Shown here: positions 1 through 9,389 of the stretch, in pieces | Layout of the letters: every line of letters starts with the position of its first letter | Numbering within the stretch: the first letter of the stretch is position 1 | Source of the DNA: Prevotella sp. | GTDB lineage: Bacteria; Bacteroidota; Bacteroidia; Bacteroidales; Bacteroidaceae | NCBI GenBank assembly: GCA_016291085.1 | Contig: JAEEVW010000016.1 | Location: 16,886-80,885 of the forward strand | Length of the DNA: 64,000 bases | Direction of reading: 5' to 3' | The notes under the pieces: generated by a model | What the model was told of the DNA's origin: nothing | Databases searched by the model: none | What the model saw: only the letters and a program-made list of their open reading frames with translations | Program-made: the position numbers and the translations under genes

Positions 1-268
1 CGTGCTTACGCTGCGGATCAGGGCCGATGTCGATGATGCCTCTGACGCGGAACACGATGGTGGCATTCTCGCGACCCGCCTCCGTCAGTGCCCAGCGCAA
101 AGAGCCCTCGCCAGCATCGTTGAGATTCGTCACCTCGACCACTTTGCCCCCGCGTCCGCCCGAGGCATACTTGCCAAAGCCCTCAGCCGTTGGGAAGGCC
201 AGCGTCTGTGCCAGACTGTCTAAGGCTATTACCGTCAGGGCAACAAAAAAGGTCACTATCTTCTTCAT
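1..268 (-). CDS. Pectate lyase (PL1-like), N-terminal part only
   Basis: The first 89 codons of a gene running off the left edge. It opens with a signal peptide (MKKIVTFFVALTVIALDSLA, cleavage near AQT) and then shows LAFPTAEGFGKYASGGRGGK, the entry motif of Bacteroidetes PL1 pectate lyases (family pattern AFPGAEGxGxxxxGGRGG), followed by VTNLNDAGEGSLRWAL, also typical of these beta-helix proteins. The start lies 21 bases after the stop of the upstream lyase, so it is probably the third gene of a pectinase operon read right to left. Expected role: periplasmic or surface cleavage of polygalacturonan by beta-elimination. The catalytic part is outside the window, so activity cannot be judged. 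Confidence 0.85.
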   Translation of the reverse strand, partial: MKKIVTFFVALTVIALDSLAQTLAFPTAEGFGKYASGGRGGKVVEVTNLNDAGEGSLRWALTEAGRENATIVFRVRGIIDIGPDPQRKH

Positions 269-289
269 TTGCATCAATTATCGTATCAA

Positions 290-2914
290 TTACTTCACTA
301 TTATCTTCTTGCCATTCTGGATGTAGACTCCACCTTTCTTTAGCTCACTCAGCCTACGGCCCTGCAGGTCATAGAAGGTGGGATCCTTGTACTGAGGGGT
401 ATGATTAATGGTTTGAACTCCTGTAGCAGCACTGCTTACGGCTACGCCAAAGCGCTGTGTCCATTGGGTCTCACCATCGTCGACAGTTACATTGACATAG
501 CCAAAACCAGCATTCTGACCCGCAACGACATTCAGTTCTGAACCATTGATAGCAGTTGTAAACAAACTGCTCTCAGCAGTCACTGTATAAGCTGGAGTAA
601 CTTTGTCATAATTAGCGTTCTGTCCATAAAAACCGGTAAAGTATGGCTTCACGTCCATTGTGCCTGTGGCACCGTGTCCTACTATCACATACGGATGGGC
701 CATGAATTCAAGATAGTCTTCCAACAGCGTCCAGCCATCATGGTCTGGGTCATCGTTTTGGTTTGCCACACTAGCATTGCTGCCAACCATCTGTTCCCAC
801 CAGTCAGGCATACCGTCTTGGTCAGCATCCCAATTGGCATCACGATGTTCCTCAGGATAGTTCTCCCAGCCACCAGCATCGTCCTCGTGGTCTATCTCAC
901 CCTTGATACCCGAACGACTACCTATATAGGTCCACGTACCCTTCAGCGTCTCCTGGATGTTACGCAGATGATGATCGTCACGCATGGGCATCGTGGCACC
1001 CGCATCGCTGGTTACAATCTTGAAGGCTTCCTTGGCAGAATGGATGGTAGCATAGGACGTAAAGAACGGAGCGTCGTACCACGTCAACTCAGGTTCAGGA
1101 CCCGTAGCCCTATAGGTTTCTCCCTTTTTGTCTTCAGTCAGCGTATGGTTCTTATTTTCACGGATATTACCACTGACATAGGCAAACTGTGAGCGATGGT
1201 CAAAGTCTTCGTTCTGGGCAGTAAACAGGTACTTGTTTGACGAGGCCTCACCCATTTTATAATAGTTGTTGACGAACTGCATCAGACGGGCACCACCATC
1301 AGTAGTACGCCCGCCCCAGTTGTAGCACACGTTATTGAACATATCCAACTCGCCAGCAGCATTGCCTGCACCATCGAGTCCACCACCCATCGACCAGTTG
1401 CGTCCCTGACAGTTAACCAACAAATTATGGCTGAATGTGCCCACGCTACCACCGATTGTAGCGGCAAAGCCGTGATTCTTGCCATCTTCGTAGTTCTTAT
1501 GCCCCGTAATACCCAGGGCCTCAGTAATCATCGAGTATTGGAAGGTGATATTTTTGGCTCCACGACTGGAGAATGTCTCGTCACTGCCCCATGCCGCTGT
1601 GGTGTGGTCGAGAATCGTATGGTCATTACCTGCACCCAACGCATTGCCAGTATTCTCACCATAGACACCCAATCCTCGTTTGAAACGCATGTGGCGACAA
1701 ATTACATCCGAGCCCAGTCCTATGTTCGAAGCTTTGATGCAGACGCCCTTGCCTGGTGCCGTCTGTCCGGCTATGGTGATGTTAGACTTGGTGAAGTGCG
1801 CGTTAAAGTCCAGTTCTATGATACCACTCACGTCGAACACAACATAGTGGGGGGCATCAATATCCATCAGACCATAGAGTAGTGTACCAGGCTCCCTTCC
1901 ACCGCTGAGGCTGGTGACGTGATAGACAATGCCCCCTCGTCCACCATTGGCATAACGTCCATAGCCCTCAGCACCAGGAAATGCCAGTTGACGGGGCTTG
2001 AAACTCCACACATTACCCTTATGTACGGTACCATTGTCGTCCACCTCGTCAACACGCCAGTAGTAGGTCTGCAGAGAGTACAGCCCTGTCTTGGTGTATT
2101 CCGTAGCAGCGCCCTCGTATTCATAATTGGTAGAGGTGGCAACGTCGTTCTCGTCAGTACCCAATACGAGTTTGTGCTTGGTAATGCCCTCGGGAGCCTT
2201 CCATGAGAAATGGACAGTACCATCGTCTGTACCCGCATGAAAGTCCATGTGAGCAGGTTGCGGATCAGTGGCGGCAATAGCAGCCACGTCAAACTCCAAG
2301 CCACAAATCAACATTCGTGTACTGGTATAACTCTCCCCCTCCTTTAGGCGAGTAGTATAGGTAACGACAACAGGCTGTCCCTCAGTGGCTGTAAAGCTGA
2401 CAAACGACTGCCCAGCCTCGTTCACACTCCGTGCCGACGAGGTCATCTTCTGGTCTGTGGCGACTACCTGTCCGTTTACGCTGACATCAAAGTCGGGCTG
2501 TACCTGATTCTTGTCCGAATTGTTATGGTAGGCCCTTAGGGTATGCTCTCCTGGTGTCAGCCCCTCAATGGTCAGGGTCAGCGAGGTCGACTTGTCATTA
2601 ATAACGGTCAAGTTGCCATTCTCCAGATTAGTCACCAGCACATGCTCGCCAATCAGCTTTAGCTTATTGGTTTCCACATCCTGCTTGCTCCAGTTGCTGC
2701 CCAACGATGTGGCAGCTCCACCTGGTGTCAGCGTGATGGTAACACCATTGTCAAAGGTCTTGCTGTCTGATGCTACTCGCCCTACTTCCCATGAGGTGAA
2801 CCCCACCTCGGTATGCTTGTCTGGATTCGCCTTACCAGGAAAGTCGAAGTCAATCTTCTGTGCCAACAGCGTGGTTGAACAGATGAGACCGAATGATATC
2901 AGTATCTTTCTCAT
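290..2914 (-). CDS. Secreted pectate lyase PL1 with FN3-like domain and C-terminal sorting tail
   Basis: 874 aa. Signal peptide at 1-18 (MRKILISFGLICSTTLLAQ); an N-terminal beta-rich region with a fibronectin-III-like part around 220-305 (PAHMDFHAGTDDGTVHFSWK, YYWRVDEVD); then the PL1 beta-helix from about 312 (AFPGAEGYGRYANGGRGG) with ITIAGQTAPGKGV, ICRHMRFKRG and DHTTAAWGSDE, repeated in close form in the neighbouring lyase. A calcium-type segment DADQDGMPDWWEQMVG follows near 685. The last 30 residues (FYDLQGRRL, GGVYIQNGKKIIVK) match a type IX secretion tail. It starts 8 bases after the stop of the PL1-CE8 gene, so the two are co-transcribed. Predicted role: depolymerisation of de-esterified pectin outside the cell. 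Exact substrate (polygalacturonate or another pectin) is not visible. Confidence 0.9.
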   Translation of the reverse strand: MRKILISFGLICSTTLLAQKIDFDFPGKANPDKHTEVGFTSWEVGRVASDSKTFDNGVTITLTPGGAATSLGSNWSKQDVETNKLKLIGEHVLVTNLENGNLTVINDKSTSLTLTIEGLTPGEHTLRAYHNNSDKNQVQPDFDVSVNGQVVATDQKMTSSARSVNEAGQSFVSFTATEGQPVVVTYTTRLKEGESYTSTRMLICGLEFDVAAIAATDPQPAHMDFHAGTDDGTVHFSWKAPEGITKHKLVLGTDENDVATSTNYEYEGAATEYTKTGLYSLQTYYWRVDEVDDNGTVHKGNVWSFKPRQLAFPGAEGYGRYANGGRGGIVYHVTSLSGGREPGTLLYGLMDIDAPHYVVFDVSGIIELDFNAHFTKSNITIAGQTAPGKGVCIKASNIGLGSDVICRHMRFKRGLGVYGENTGNALGAGNDHTILDHTTAAWGSDETFSSRGAKNITFQYSMITEALGITGHKNYEDGKNHGFAATIGGSVGTFSHNLLVNCQGRNWSMGGGLDGAGNAAGELDMFNNVCYNWGGRTTDGGARLMQFVNNYYKMGEASSNKYLFTAQNEDFDHRSQFAYVSGNIRENKNHTLTEDKKGETYRATGPEPELTWYDAPFFTSYATIHSAKEAFKIVTSDAGATMPMRDDHHLRNIQETLKGTWTYIGSRSGIKGEIDHEDDAGGWENYPEEHRDANWDADQDGMPDWWEQMVGSNASVANQNDDPDHDGWTLLEDYLEFMAHPYVIVGHGATGTMDVKPYFTGFYGQNANYDKVTPAYTVTAESSLFTTAINGSELNVVAGQNAGFGYVNVTVDDGETQWTQRFGVAVSSAATGVQTINHTPQYKDPTFYDLQGRRLSELKKGGVYIQNGKKIIVK

Positions 2915-2922
2915 CTCTTTCT

Positions 2923-5900
2923 TTATTTGCAGACAACTTTTGTGGTGCGTGTCGTACCATCCGACAGTGTTTCACGAATCACGTTTATTCCATGCTGCAA
3001 ACGCGACACTTGGCGTCCGTCGGGCGTGAAGTACTCGCGACGAACGACTGGGGCAGAGGCGGTGGGTAGCGCAATGCCTGACGGGCTGCCTAAAGATGCC
3101 ATTTCGCCACAAACGCCATACGCACTGATGGCCTGCACGGTGACATGACTGCCTGTAGCAGAGGTATTGGTGGTGATGGTAGCCACATCGTCGGCCACAA
3201 CCAGATACGACTGGGCAAAGCCTGTAGGATCGCTCCACGACACCGTATTACCATTAACGCTGAGCGTGGGGGCTGGCAGAATGAAGCCCTGCCAGTCGGC
3301 ATCCCAGCCATCTGATCCACGCAACATATAGTCGAGTTGATAGCTATTCACTTCGACAGGTGTCAACACGGCCTTGCTGGCCTTGGTGGTTCCTGCTTCA
3401 TTCTTGAACGAAGTCTTGCGCTGACTCAGGTCAACAACATTGCCACTGGCATCCATCGTGTTATATTCAGCCATCTGCGAGGGCAGTCCATCCATATCGT
3501 TCCAACCCTGAGCGGTGATGCTGACACCGCTAGTCAGCTGGGTGTTGATGAAGGCTACCTTAGGCGTATTGCCCCAAGGGCGTCCCAATGCAGTAGTAGA
3601 GCCCGACTGGGCAGCGGTAATGGTAGCATTGCGGAACACATAGCCATAGTTGGGAGAGATATGGTCTGGAGCCACTATGACGTTCGAGGTACGCAGAACA
3701 TGCAGGGTAACATCGTCGAAGAAGGCCTCGCCAGCACCATAAATAAAGTCGGTAGTACCAGTAACCTTGCTATTACGCACCAGATGGCGATGTCCGTCCT
3801 TACCCGTACGATAGGTGTCCTGCCAACCTTCTAGATTACAGTTGGTTATGATGATGCGGTCTGCCTTGGTATAGAGTGCCAGTGCCTGACCTTCATTGGT
3901 ACGTGTGTTGCGGATAGTCAGATTGTCGAACGAAGCATCATTGGCTGTCACATTGATGGTTGAGGTATTATCAACGTTACCCTCAGCAGCTATCTTATTC
4001 CACGAGATAATGGTATTGTCGCGCGACTGACCCATCAGGTGGACATTCTGGCGATTAATCTGAACATGACCTTCGTAAGTACCTTTCTTTATAAATATAT
4101 AATAAGGTGTAGCGTCGCTGGGAGCAGCATCAATGGCTGCCTGGATAGTCTGATAGGTCTCACCCTCGCCCACAACGGCATTGAAGGAAGTAAAGGTGCC
4201 GCCACCGGGCTGATGCTTGGTGTAGAGTTTGGCGTCAATTTGTCCGTCAGCCACACCATTGAGGAACAGCTCCAAATTGCTGTATCCGCTGGCAGTCAGC
4301 TTCATGCCATCACTGGCATCATTGGGGTTCAAGCCCACAGAGGTTTCGTAAGCGTCGGGCAGTCCGTCGCCATCGGTATCGACTACAGCGCAGTCGGTGT
4401 CGTCCATCTGGAGACGGGGATAGCAGGTGACATCGATTTCCTTATTATCTGAGGCATTGTCGCCTTCGTAAAGTGCTGCAAAGTCGTCGTGCGACTGAAG
4501 CGTAATGTCGTAGGGCGAGTCGATGATGCCCAACTTGGCACCACGGGCACCTCCGAACTGTGGGTCGATGGTGCCAGCAGCCTCAGCGAGAATGCGTGCG
4601 TCGACCTCGTCATAGCGTGGCAGCGAGGCACCAGCCTGACTAGTGACTTTCTTAAAGGCCTCATCAGCTGTCTCGTAAGTGGTATAAGTGAGTTCTCCTG
4701 CAACGGGCTCTGTGAGCAGTGCCTTGTCTGCCAATGCCTGCGAGGGTGAGAGTGACCAGAAGTTCATGGCTCGTGAGGAATTGTTGCTGACAAAGCCATA
4801 GAAGTTGTCATCGTTGACCTTCTGCAACTCCTCGTCCTTCCAGATATTGGCTGATGGAGCCCATTTGCTGCTCAGTTCAAACTTGTTTCCTTTCAGATAC
4901 CACTGTCCCACATCATTGATGGTGCCTCCACTGGCAGAACACCAGTAACGACGACTGCCTGTAGCATTCTTGGTGGCAGGACCTGGACGATAGTAGTTGT
5001 TAATCATGTAGATGCGGTCGTAATCTGTTTCGCCACCAGCAGAATTCTCACCACCATAGATAGCATTCACGCTACCCCAGTTGTAGATGACATTATTGGT
5101 AAACTCATTGACTGCCTGCCTATCATGGTTCTCTGTACGTACACCATTAAAGCGTGGCGAACGGCTGTTGTTATGGGCAAACAGACAGTGGTGCATCGTG
5201 CTGCGTTTTCCACCCCACTGGGCTCCGTAAGAACGATTACCCTTGTTGTTACGTGAGTCATACAATCCCTCGGAGAATATGCACCACTGGGTAGTGGTAT
5301 TGTTGTTGTCATAGAGGGTGATGTTCTCCTCCATCGACCAGCTAAAGGAGCAATGGTCAAGGACGATGTTCTCCACATTTTCCACACCCAAGGGCGACAT
5401 ACTGTTTTTAGGCAGATCGCCAGCACGGAAACGGATGTGGCGGATGATGATGTTAGAGCCCAGCTTCACCCTATAGCCTGCCAGACAGATACCACCGCCA
5501 GGAGCCGTCTGACCAGCAATCGTGGTATTCGACCTGACGTCCACATTCCTGGTCAGGAAAATGGTGCCAGCGACCTTGAAGAGTACTGTACGAGGGGTGT
5601 CGTCGCCAGTTGACACTGCCCAACGGAAGGTACCCTCCTCGCCAGTATCATCGAGACGGGTGACGTAATAGACCTTCGATCCACGACTGTCAAACATGCG
5701 TCCGCCCGTCGTAAAGCGGCCCCAACCCTCACAGCCTGGGAACGCGACGAGGTCGGGATTATAGTTTGGCAACTTCGAGAAGACAGCATAGACTGTACAA
5801 TCCTCCTTCAGTGTGAACTGATAGGTAGACGATGTAGACAACGTCGTGCCATTGCCGTCCTCCCAACGGTCGAACTGATGCCCTATGGCTGCGGTAGCCT

Positions 5901-6345
5901 TCAATGTCACGTTGGTGCCATAATTGAATTTATAGCCTCCCTCGACAGGAGTGCCTTCAGGGCTGACACTCACAGTTCCCATGCCTTCGCAACCCGGCTT
6001 AATGAAACCCAATACGGTGTTTGCTGGTTGCTCCTTGAACTGAGCCGTAATGGTGACATCGGCATTCAGCGTGAACTTGTGAGGATTCTCAGTAGACACT
6101 AGTTCGCCATTGATATACCACCCTTCGAAAGAGTAGCCTGCAGAAGCTGTGGCAGTAATATTACCCGTCTGTGTACCAGTCAACACCTTCGCACTAGTGG
6201 GGTTGACGGTTCCTGCCCCCTCAGGAGCAACAACAAACGTGGCCGTTACATACGTGAAAGCCTGTATGCCCGGGATGACTGTCAGTGCGGAGACGACAGT
6301 ACACACCAGAAAAAAAGTCAATAAAGTTACAATCTGTTTCTTCAT
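2923..6345 (-). CDS. Bifunctional secreted pectate lyase (PL1) - pectin methylesterase (CE8)
   Basis: About 1140 aa. I place the start at MKKQIVTLLTFF (signal peptide); an in-frame ATG three codons earlier (position 6354) is possible. Order: two InlB-type beta repeats (about 30-100 and 115-190, GYSFEGWYINGE and GHQFDRWEDGNG); PL1 lyase from about 205 (AFPGCEGWGRFTTGGR, NTTIAGQTAPGGG, IIRHIRFRAGD, DHCSFSWSMEENIT); a calcium-type linker DTDGDGLPDAYETSVG; CE8 esterase from about 730 (TIQAAIDAAPSDATPYYIFI, GWQDTYRTGKDGH, GTTDFIYGAGEAFF, ALGRPWG). CE8 removes methyl esters from homogalacturonan and PL1 then cuts the exposed polygalacturonate, so fusing them couples two consecutive steps. The last 40 residues (EYFTPDGRQVSRLQHGINVI) are a Prevotella-style sorting tail. 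First gene of the pectinase operon. Confidence 0.92.
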   Translation of the reverse strand: MKKQIVTLLTFFLVCTVVSALTVIPGIQAFTYVTATFVVAPEGAGTVNPTSAKVLTGTQTGNITATASAGYSFEGWYINGELVSTENPHKFTLNADVTITAQFKEQPANTVLGFIKPGCEGMGTVSVSPEGTPVEGGYKFNYGTNVTLKATAAIGHQFDRWEDGNGTTLSTSSTYQFTLKEDCTVYAVFSKLPNYNPDLVAFPGCEGWGRFTTGGRMFDSRGSKVYYVTRLDDTGEEGTFRWAVSTGDDTPRTVLFKVAGTIFLTRNVDVRSNTTIAGQTAPGGGICLAGYRVKLGSNIIIRHIRFRAGDLPKNSMSPLGVENVENIVLDHCSFSWSMEENITLYDNNNTTTQWCIFSEGLYDSRNNKGNRSYGAQWGGKRSTMHHCLFAHNNSRSPRFNGVRTENHDRQAVNEFTNNVIYNWGSVNAIYGGENSAGGETDYDRIYMINNYYRPGPATKNATGSRRYWCSASGGTINDVGQWYLKGNKFELSSKWAPSANIWKDEELQKVNDDNFYGFVSNNSSRAMNFWSLSPSQALADKALLTEPVAGELTYTTYETADEAFKKVTSQAGASLPRYDEVDARILAEAAGTIDPQFGGARGAKLGIIDSPYDITLQSHDDFAALYEGDNASDNKEIDVTCYPRLQMDDTDCAVVDTDGDGLPDAYETSVGLNPNDASDGMKLTASGYSNLELFLNGVADGQIDAKLYTKHQPGGGTFTSFNAVVGEGETYQTIQAAIDAAPSDATPYYIFIKKGTYEGHVQINRQNVHLMGQSRDNTIISWNKIAAEGNVDNTSTINVTANDASFDNLTIRNTRTNEGQALALYTKADRIIITNCNLEGWQDTYRTGKDGHRHLVRNSKVTGTTDFIYGAGEAFFDDVTLHVLRTSNVIVAPDHISPNYGYVFRNATITAAQSGSTTALGRPWGNTPKVAFINTQLTSGVSITAQGWNDMDGLPSQMAEYNTMDASGNVVDLSQRKTSFKNEAGTTKASKAVLTPVEVNSYQLDYMLRGSDGWDADWQGFILPAPTLSVNGNTVSWSDPTGFAQSYLVVADDVATITTNTSATGSHVTVQAISAYGVCGEMASLGSPSGIALPTASAPVVRREYFTPDGRQVSRLQHGINVIRETLSDGTTRTTKVVCK

Positions 6346-6416
6346 ATCACTCATTACGTTTTGGTAGTTTTAATATATAGACGCACAAGTATTAGTTTTG
6401 TCCCCCATATTCACGA

Positions 6417-6448
6417 CAAAAAAAGGAGCCACCCCAAAAGGCAGCTCC
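6417..6448 (-). terminator. Rho-independent terminator after the 335-aa secreted protein
   Basis: On the minus strand a GGAGC.GCC / GGC.CTCC hairpin is followed by a run of seven T. It sits just past the stop of the gene at 6472 and separates it from the pectinase operon. Confidence 0.7.
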
Positions 6449-6471
6449 ACATGCTTTTTATTGAAAAAACA

Positions 6472-7479
6472 TTACTTCTGAATTCTCTTATGACCATTCT
6501 GGATAACTACACCCTTGTAGTTCTCAGCAACCTTCTGACCAGCAAGGTTGTAACGAGGAGCATTGCTGTCAAGTTCAGCCTTCACATTGGCAATACCTGC
6601 AGAGCCTGCTGAAAAATAGAAGCCGTAGATACCAATCTGGCTCTTGGGGTTGAACAGCCAATAGGTCTTGCCTGCCTCCACATCGAAATCGATATAGCCA
6701 AGGACAGGACGGTTCTGGGTAACACCATTGGTGTGCTGCAGCACGAAGTCGTCAGCCATCTTACCAACGTTGAAATACTTCTCAGTGCCAGGAATCACAT
6801 TGCCCTCCTCATCTTTCTGAGACTCATAAGCAAAACCAGTATTCTGGTAATAGATGCTTACATTAATATTAGCAGGAGCCATAGGTGTCAGGGTAGCTTC
6901 GTCTACGACATAAGTAGGATTGGTATTCTTGTTACCATAGATAGCTACACGAAGAGCACCGCTGGTAGTAGCAGCAAATTTGTAATATGCGCCCTTAGCA
7001 GGCATAGCTGTTGCTCCTGGCTCCCAAAAAGTGTCGTAAGCGCGGAACACCTCGTCACCATCAGAATTCAGTTCATAGAACTCCCAATGCTGGAAACCAG
7101 GATTGCCCTTCGGCATCAGATACTGGGCGAACTGTGGCGTGCAATCGTCAGTAATCAGAGCATCATTGCCATCAACAGAGCCTTTCAGTTCCCAATAAAC
7201 CTGTGTTTTTCCGTCTTCTACATCCTTCTTGCTCAAGCTGTTAGGAGTAGAGACACCTGTCATCGTGATACCATCAACAGTGGCAGTAATCGTAGATGTC
7301 TTAATAGTCAAAGGAATACTTGTGTCAGGACCTTCGGCAGTACCGCCACCATAAACGCCTTCTGTCAGATCCGTCTCGACAGCGGTAGCAAGGTCAAACT
7401 CAGCAGCCTTCCAGATAGACTGTGCCTGAACACTCATAGCTGCAACAGCTACGGAAATAAGAGTAAAGATTTTCTTCAT
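6472..7479 (-). CDS. Secreted protein of unknown function with sorting tail
   Basis: 335 aa; I do not recognise a family. Signal peptide at 1-19 (MKKIFTLISVAVAAMSVQAQ). The body is rich in Thr, Asp, Gly and aromatic residues, as in beta-sandwich or carbohydrate-binding proteins (FDVEAGKTYWLFNP, IYGFYFSAG near the end resemble surface-glycan binding or cell-surface beta proteins). The last 30 residues (YNLAGQKVAENYKGVVIQNG) are a type IX-like tail. It has its own promoter and terminator and so is a single-gene unit. A substrate-binding surface protein is a guess from composition and neighbours only. Confidence 0.75.
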   Translation of the reverse strand: MKKIFTLISVAVAAMSVQAQSIWKAAEFDLATAVETDLTEGVYGGGTAEGPDTSIPLTIKTSTITATVDGITMTGVSTPNSLSKKDVEDGKTQVYWELKGSVDGNDALITDDCTPQFAQYLMPKGNPGFQHWEFYELNSDGDEVFRAYDTFWEPGATAMPAKGAYYKFAATTSGALRVAIYGNKNTNPTYVVDEATLTPMAPANINVSIYYQNTGFAYESQKDEEGNVIPGTEKYFNVGKMADDFVLQHTNGVTQNRPVLGYIDFDVEAGKTYWLFNPKSQIGIYGFYFSAGSAGIANVKAELDSNAPRYNLAGQKVAENYKGVVIQNGHKRIQK

Positions 7480-7558
7480 AATCGTTTTGTTTTAATTATT
7501 TGTTAGTAAATTTGTTTGTTTCGTAACGTTTTGCATGACAAATGCACGTACTTCGTTG

Positions 7559-7590
7559 CAAAAGTACGTGTTTTCTTTGAAACTACCAAA
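7559..7590 (-). promoter_or_regulatory. Bacteroidetes promoter for the 6472-7479 gene
   Basis: Read on the minus strand: TTTG (7590-7587), 20 bases, TACTTTTG (7566-7559), a full -33/-7 match. The 5' UTR would be about 75 bases. An inverted repeat ACGTACTT/AAGTACGT (7546-7553, 7562-7569) overlaps the -7 box and could be an operator or the start of a leader hairpin. Confidence 0.65.
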
Positions 7591-7601
7591 TATTTTTAGG
7601 A

Positions 7602-9017
7602 TTATTTTTCCTTTTTCAGTCGGAACGAGTTCTCAATGCTGTTCAACTCAGCCATAAAGGACTTGTCGACCTTCAGACGCTGCTCGATGGCGCTACAGCT
7701 ATGGATGACGGTAGAATGGTCGCGTCCGCCAATAAGTTGTCCGATGCGTCCAGCAGGCATATTGGTGTACTTCTGGGCCAGATACATAGACACCTGACGC
7801 ACAATGACAATGTCGCGTTTGCGCGAACGGGTAAAGATGCTCTTCTGTTCGACGCCGTAGTGTCCACAAACCTTCTCCAAAATGTCATCAATGGTCAACG
7901 GCTTGTTGTCCAACTTCACAGCACGCTGGATGATGCGCTGGGCCAGACGGATGTCGACATTGGAATTGTAAACCACCGAATAAGCCAGCAACGAATTGAT
8001 GACACCCTCCAGATCGCGCACAGAGCCATTGGCTGTCTCAGCGATAAACTGAATAACGTCCTCGGGAATCTTCAAGCCATCACGACGACACTTGGCATTC
8101 AGAATATCGATGCACAACTGCACGTTGGGCTGTTCGAGCTCGGCGATAAGTCCACAAGCGAAACGCGTCAGAAGACGATCCTTGACACCCTGCAAGTCAA
8201 CAGGAGGACGATCGGAAGCCAGAATAATCTGTTTGCCCAAACGGAACAGGTGGTCGAAGATATGGAAGAACGTGTCGAGCGTCTTCGTTGCTGTTGCCCA
8301 CTCCTGGATGTCGTCGACTATCAGCACATCGATGCTCTGATAGAAACGAATGAAGTCGTTGACCGTATTCCTGCGGGTAGCATCCGTAAACTGCACCTGG
8401 AAGAGACGGGCAGATACATATAGTACGCGTCTGCGCGGGTACACCTCTTTACAACGTACGCCTATGGCATTGATAAGGTGCGTCTTGCCACAGCCCGAAG
8501 GACCATAGACAAAGAAGGGATTGAAGGTCGACTTGCCCGGATGCTCAGCGATGGAGATACCAACTGTACGCGGCAATTTGTTGGAATCACCCTCGATAAA
8601 GCTCTGGAATGTCTTATGCAAGTCAAGCTGGGGATCCAGTTCCTGATGGGGCACCGCATCGAGCAATGTTGGCGACTTGTTAATGCCTTCGCGCTTCACG
8701 GGGACATCGATATCGACTGGTTCACTACCCGCCTCATCGATTGTCAACTTATGCTGCTGGTCGACAACAATACGGTAATTCAACTGCACACTATTACCAA
8801 AACAACGACAGAGCCCTTTACTCAACAAGTTCACGTAGTGCTGCTCCAGATACTCATACACGTACCTGCTCGGCACCTGTACGAGGAGAGTCCGGCTGTC
8901 GTCGTCGTATTTCTCGAAGACGATAGGCGCGAACCAAGTTCTGAATTGCTGCTCCGTGACGTTGTCTTTTATGAATTGAAGGCAGTTGTCCCAAAGCGCC
9001 TTTGGATTATTTCCCAT
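7602..9017 (-). CDS. dnaA: Chromosomal replication initiator protein DnaA
   Basis: 471 aa, normal family length. Domain I at 1-80 (ALWDNCLQFIKDNVTEQQFR, TWFAPIVF), a short domain II linker, then the AAA+ ATPase with Walker A GPSGCGKTH near residue 170 and Walker B LIVDDIQEW near 235, sensor motif ILASDRPP, and the C-terminal double-stranded DNA-binding domain with the DnaA signature GGRDHSTVIHS near 440. It binds DnaA boxes and opens oriC. The 372-base non-coding stretch upstream holds several near-consensus DnaA boxes, which fits autoregulation or an origin. Start ATG has a short upstream leader and a promoter at 9079-9110. Confidence 0.98.
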   Translation of the reverse strand: MGNNPKALWDNCLQFIKDNVTEQQFRTWFAPIVFEKYDDDSRTLLVQVPSRYVYEYLEQHYVNLLSKGLCRCFGNSVQLNYRIVVDQQHKLTIDEAGSEPVDIDVPVKREGINKSPTLLDAVPHQELDPQLDLHKTFQSFIEGDSNKLPRTVGISIAEHPGKSTFNPFFVYGPSGCGKTHLINAIGVRCKEVYPRRRVLYVSARLFQVQFTDATRRNTVNDFIRFYQSIDVLIVDDIQEWATATKTLDTFFHIFDHLFRLGKQIILASDRPPVDLQGVKDRLLTRFACGLIAELEQPNVQLCIDILNAKCRRDGLKIPEDVIQFIAETANGSVRDLEGVINSLLAYSVVYNSNVDIRLAQRIIQRAVKLDNKPLTIDDILEKVCGHYGVEQKSIFTRSRKRDIVIVRQVSMYLAQKYTNMPAGRIGQLIGGRDHSTVIHSCSAIEQRLKVDKSFMAELNSIENSFRLKKEK

Positions 9018-9078
9018 GCGGCGATCGTTGTTCTTTTAATAATTTACACTAATGTGCGGTTAATAATGATTTCGCTTG

Positions 9079-9110
9079 CAAAGTTCGCTATTATTTTTGA
9101 AATATGCAAA
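9079..9110 (-). promoter_or_regulatory. Probable dnaA promoter
   Basis: Minus strand: TTTG (9110-9107), 20 bases, GAACTTTG (9086-9079), one mismatch to TAnnTTTG. The predicted 5' UTR is about 55 bases. Confidence 0.5.
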
Positions 9111-9224
9111 TCTGTATTTTTAATCAACAATCTTTCAAAAGTGCGTAACTCGCTTGTTTTTCGTACTTTAGAATGATTAGGAATTTTTCTTAACAATTCG
9201 CCCTCTTGCAAATATTCAAGTTCT

Positions 9225-9293
9225 TAATCCACAACTACTTACACACTATCTGCACACCTCACAATCATTGTGCACAACAATCTTTTATACACG
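9225..9293. other. Cluster of DnaA-box-like 9-mers upstream of dnaA
   Basis: Within the 372-base gene-free region 9018-9389 there are three 9-mers with one mismatch to TTATNCACA: TAATCCACA (9225-9233), TTGTGCACA (9268-9276), TTATACACG (9285-9293), plus looser TGCACACC and TTACACACT between them. The surrounding DNA is AT-rich. This may be oriC or only a dnaA regulatory site. Confidence 0.4.
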
Positions 9294-9389
9294 TCAGAAA
9301 GTATGAATTATCAAGCAGTTGCGAGGCATTGAGTTGAAAGTATTTCCAAACGCTCCTTATTTAGACAAAATAAATATAGAGAAGAATTT

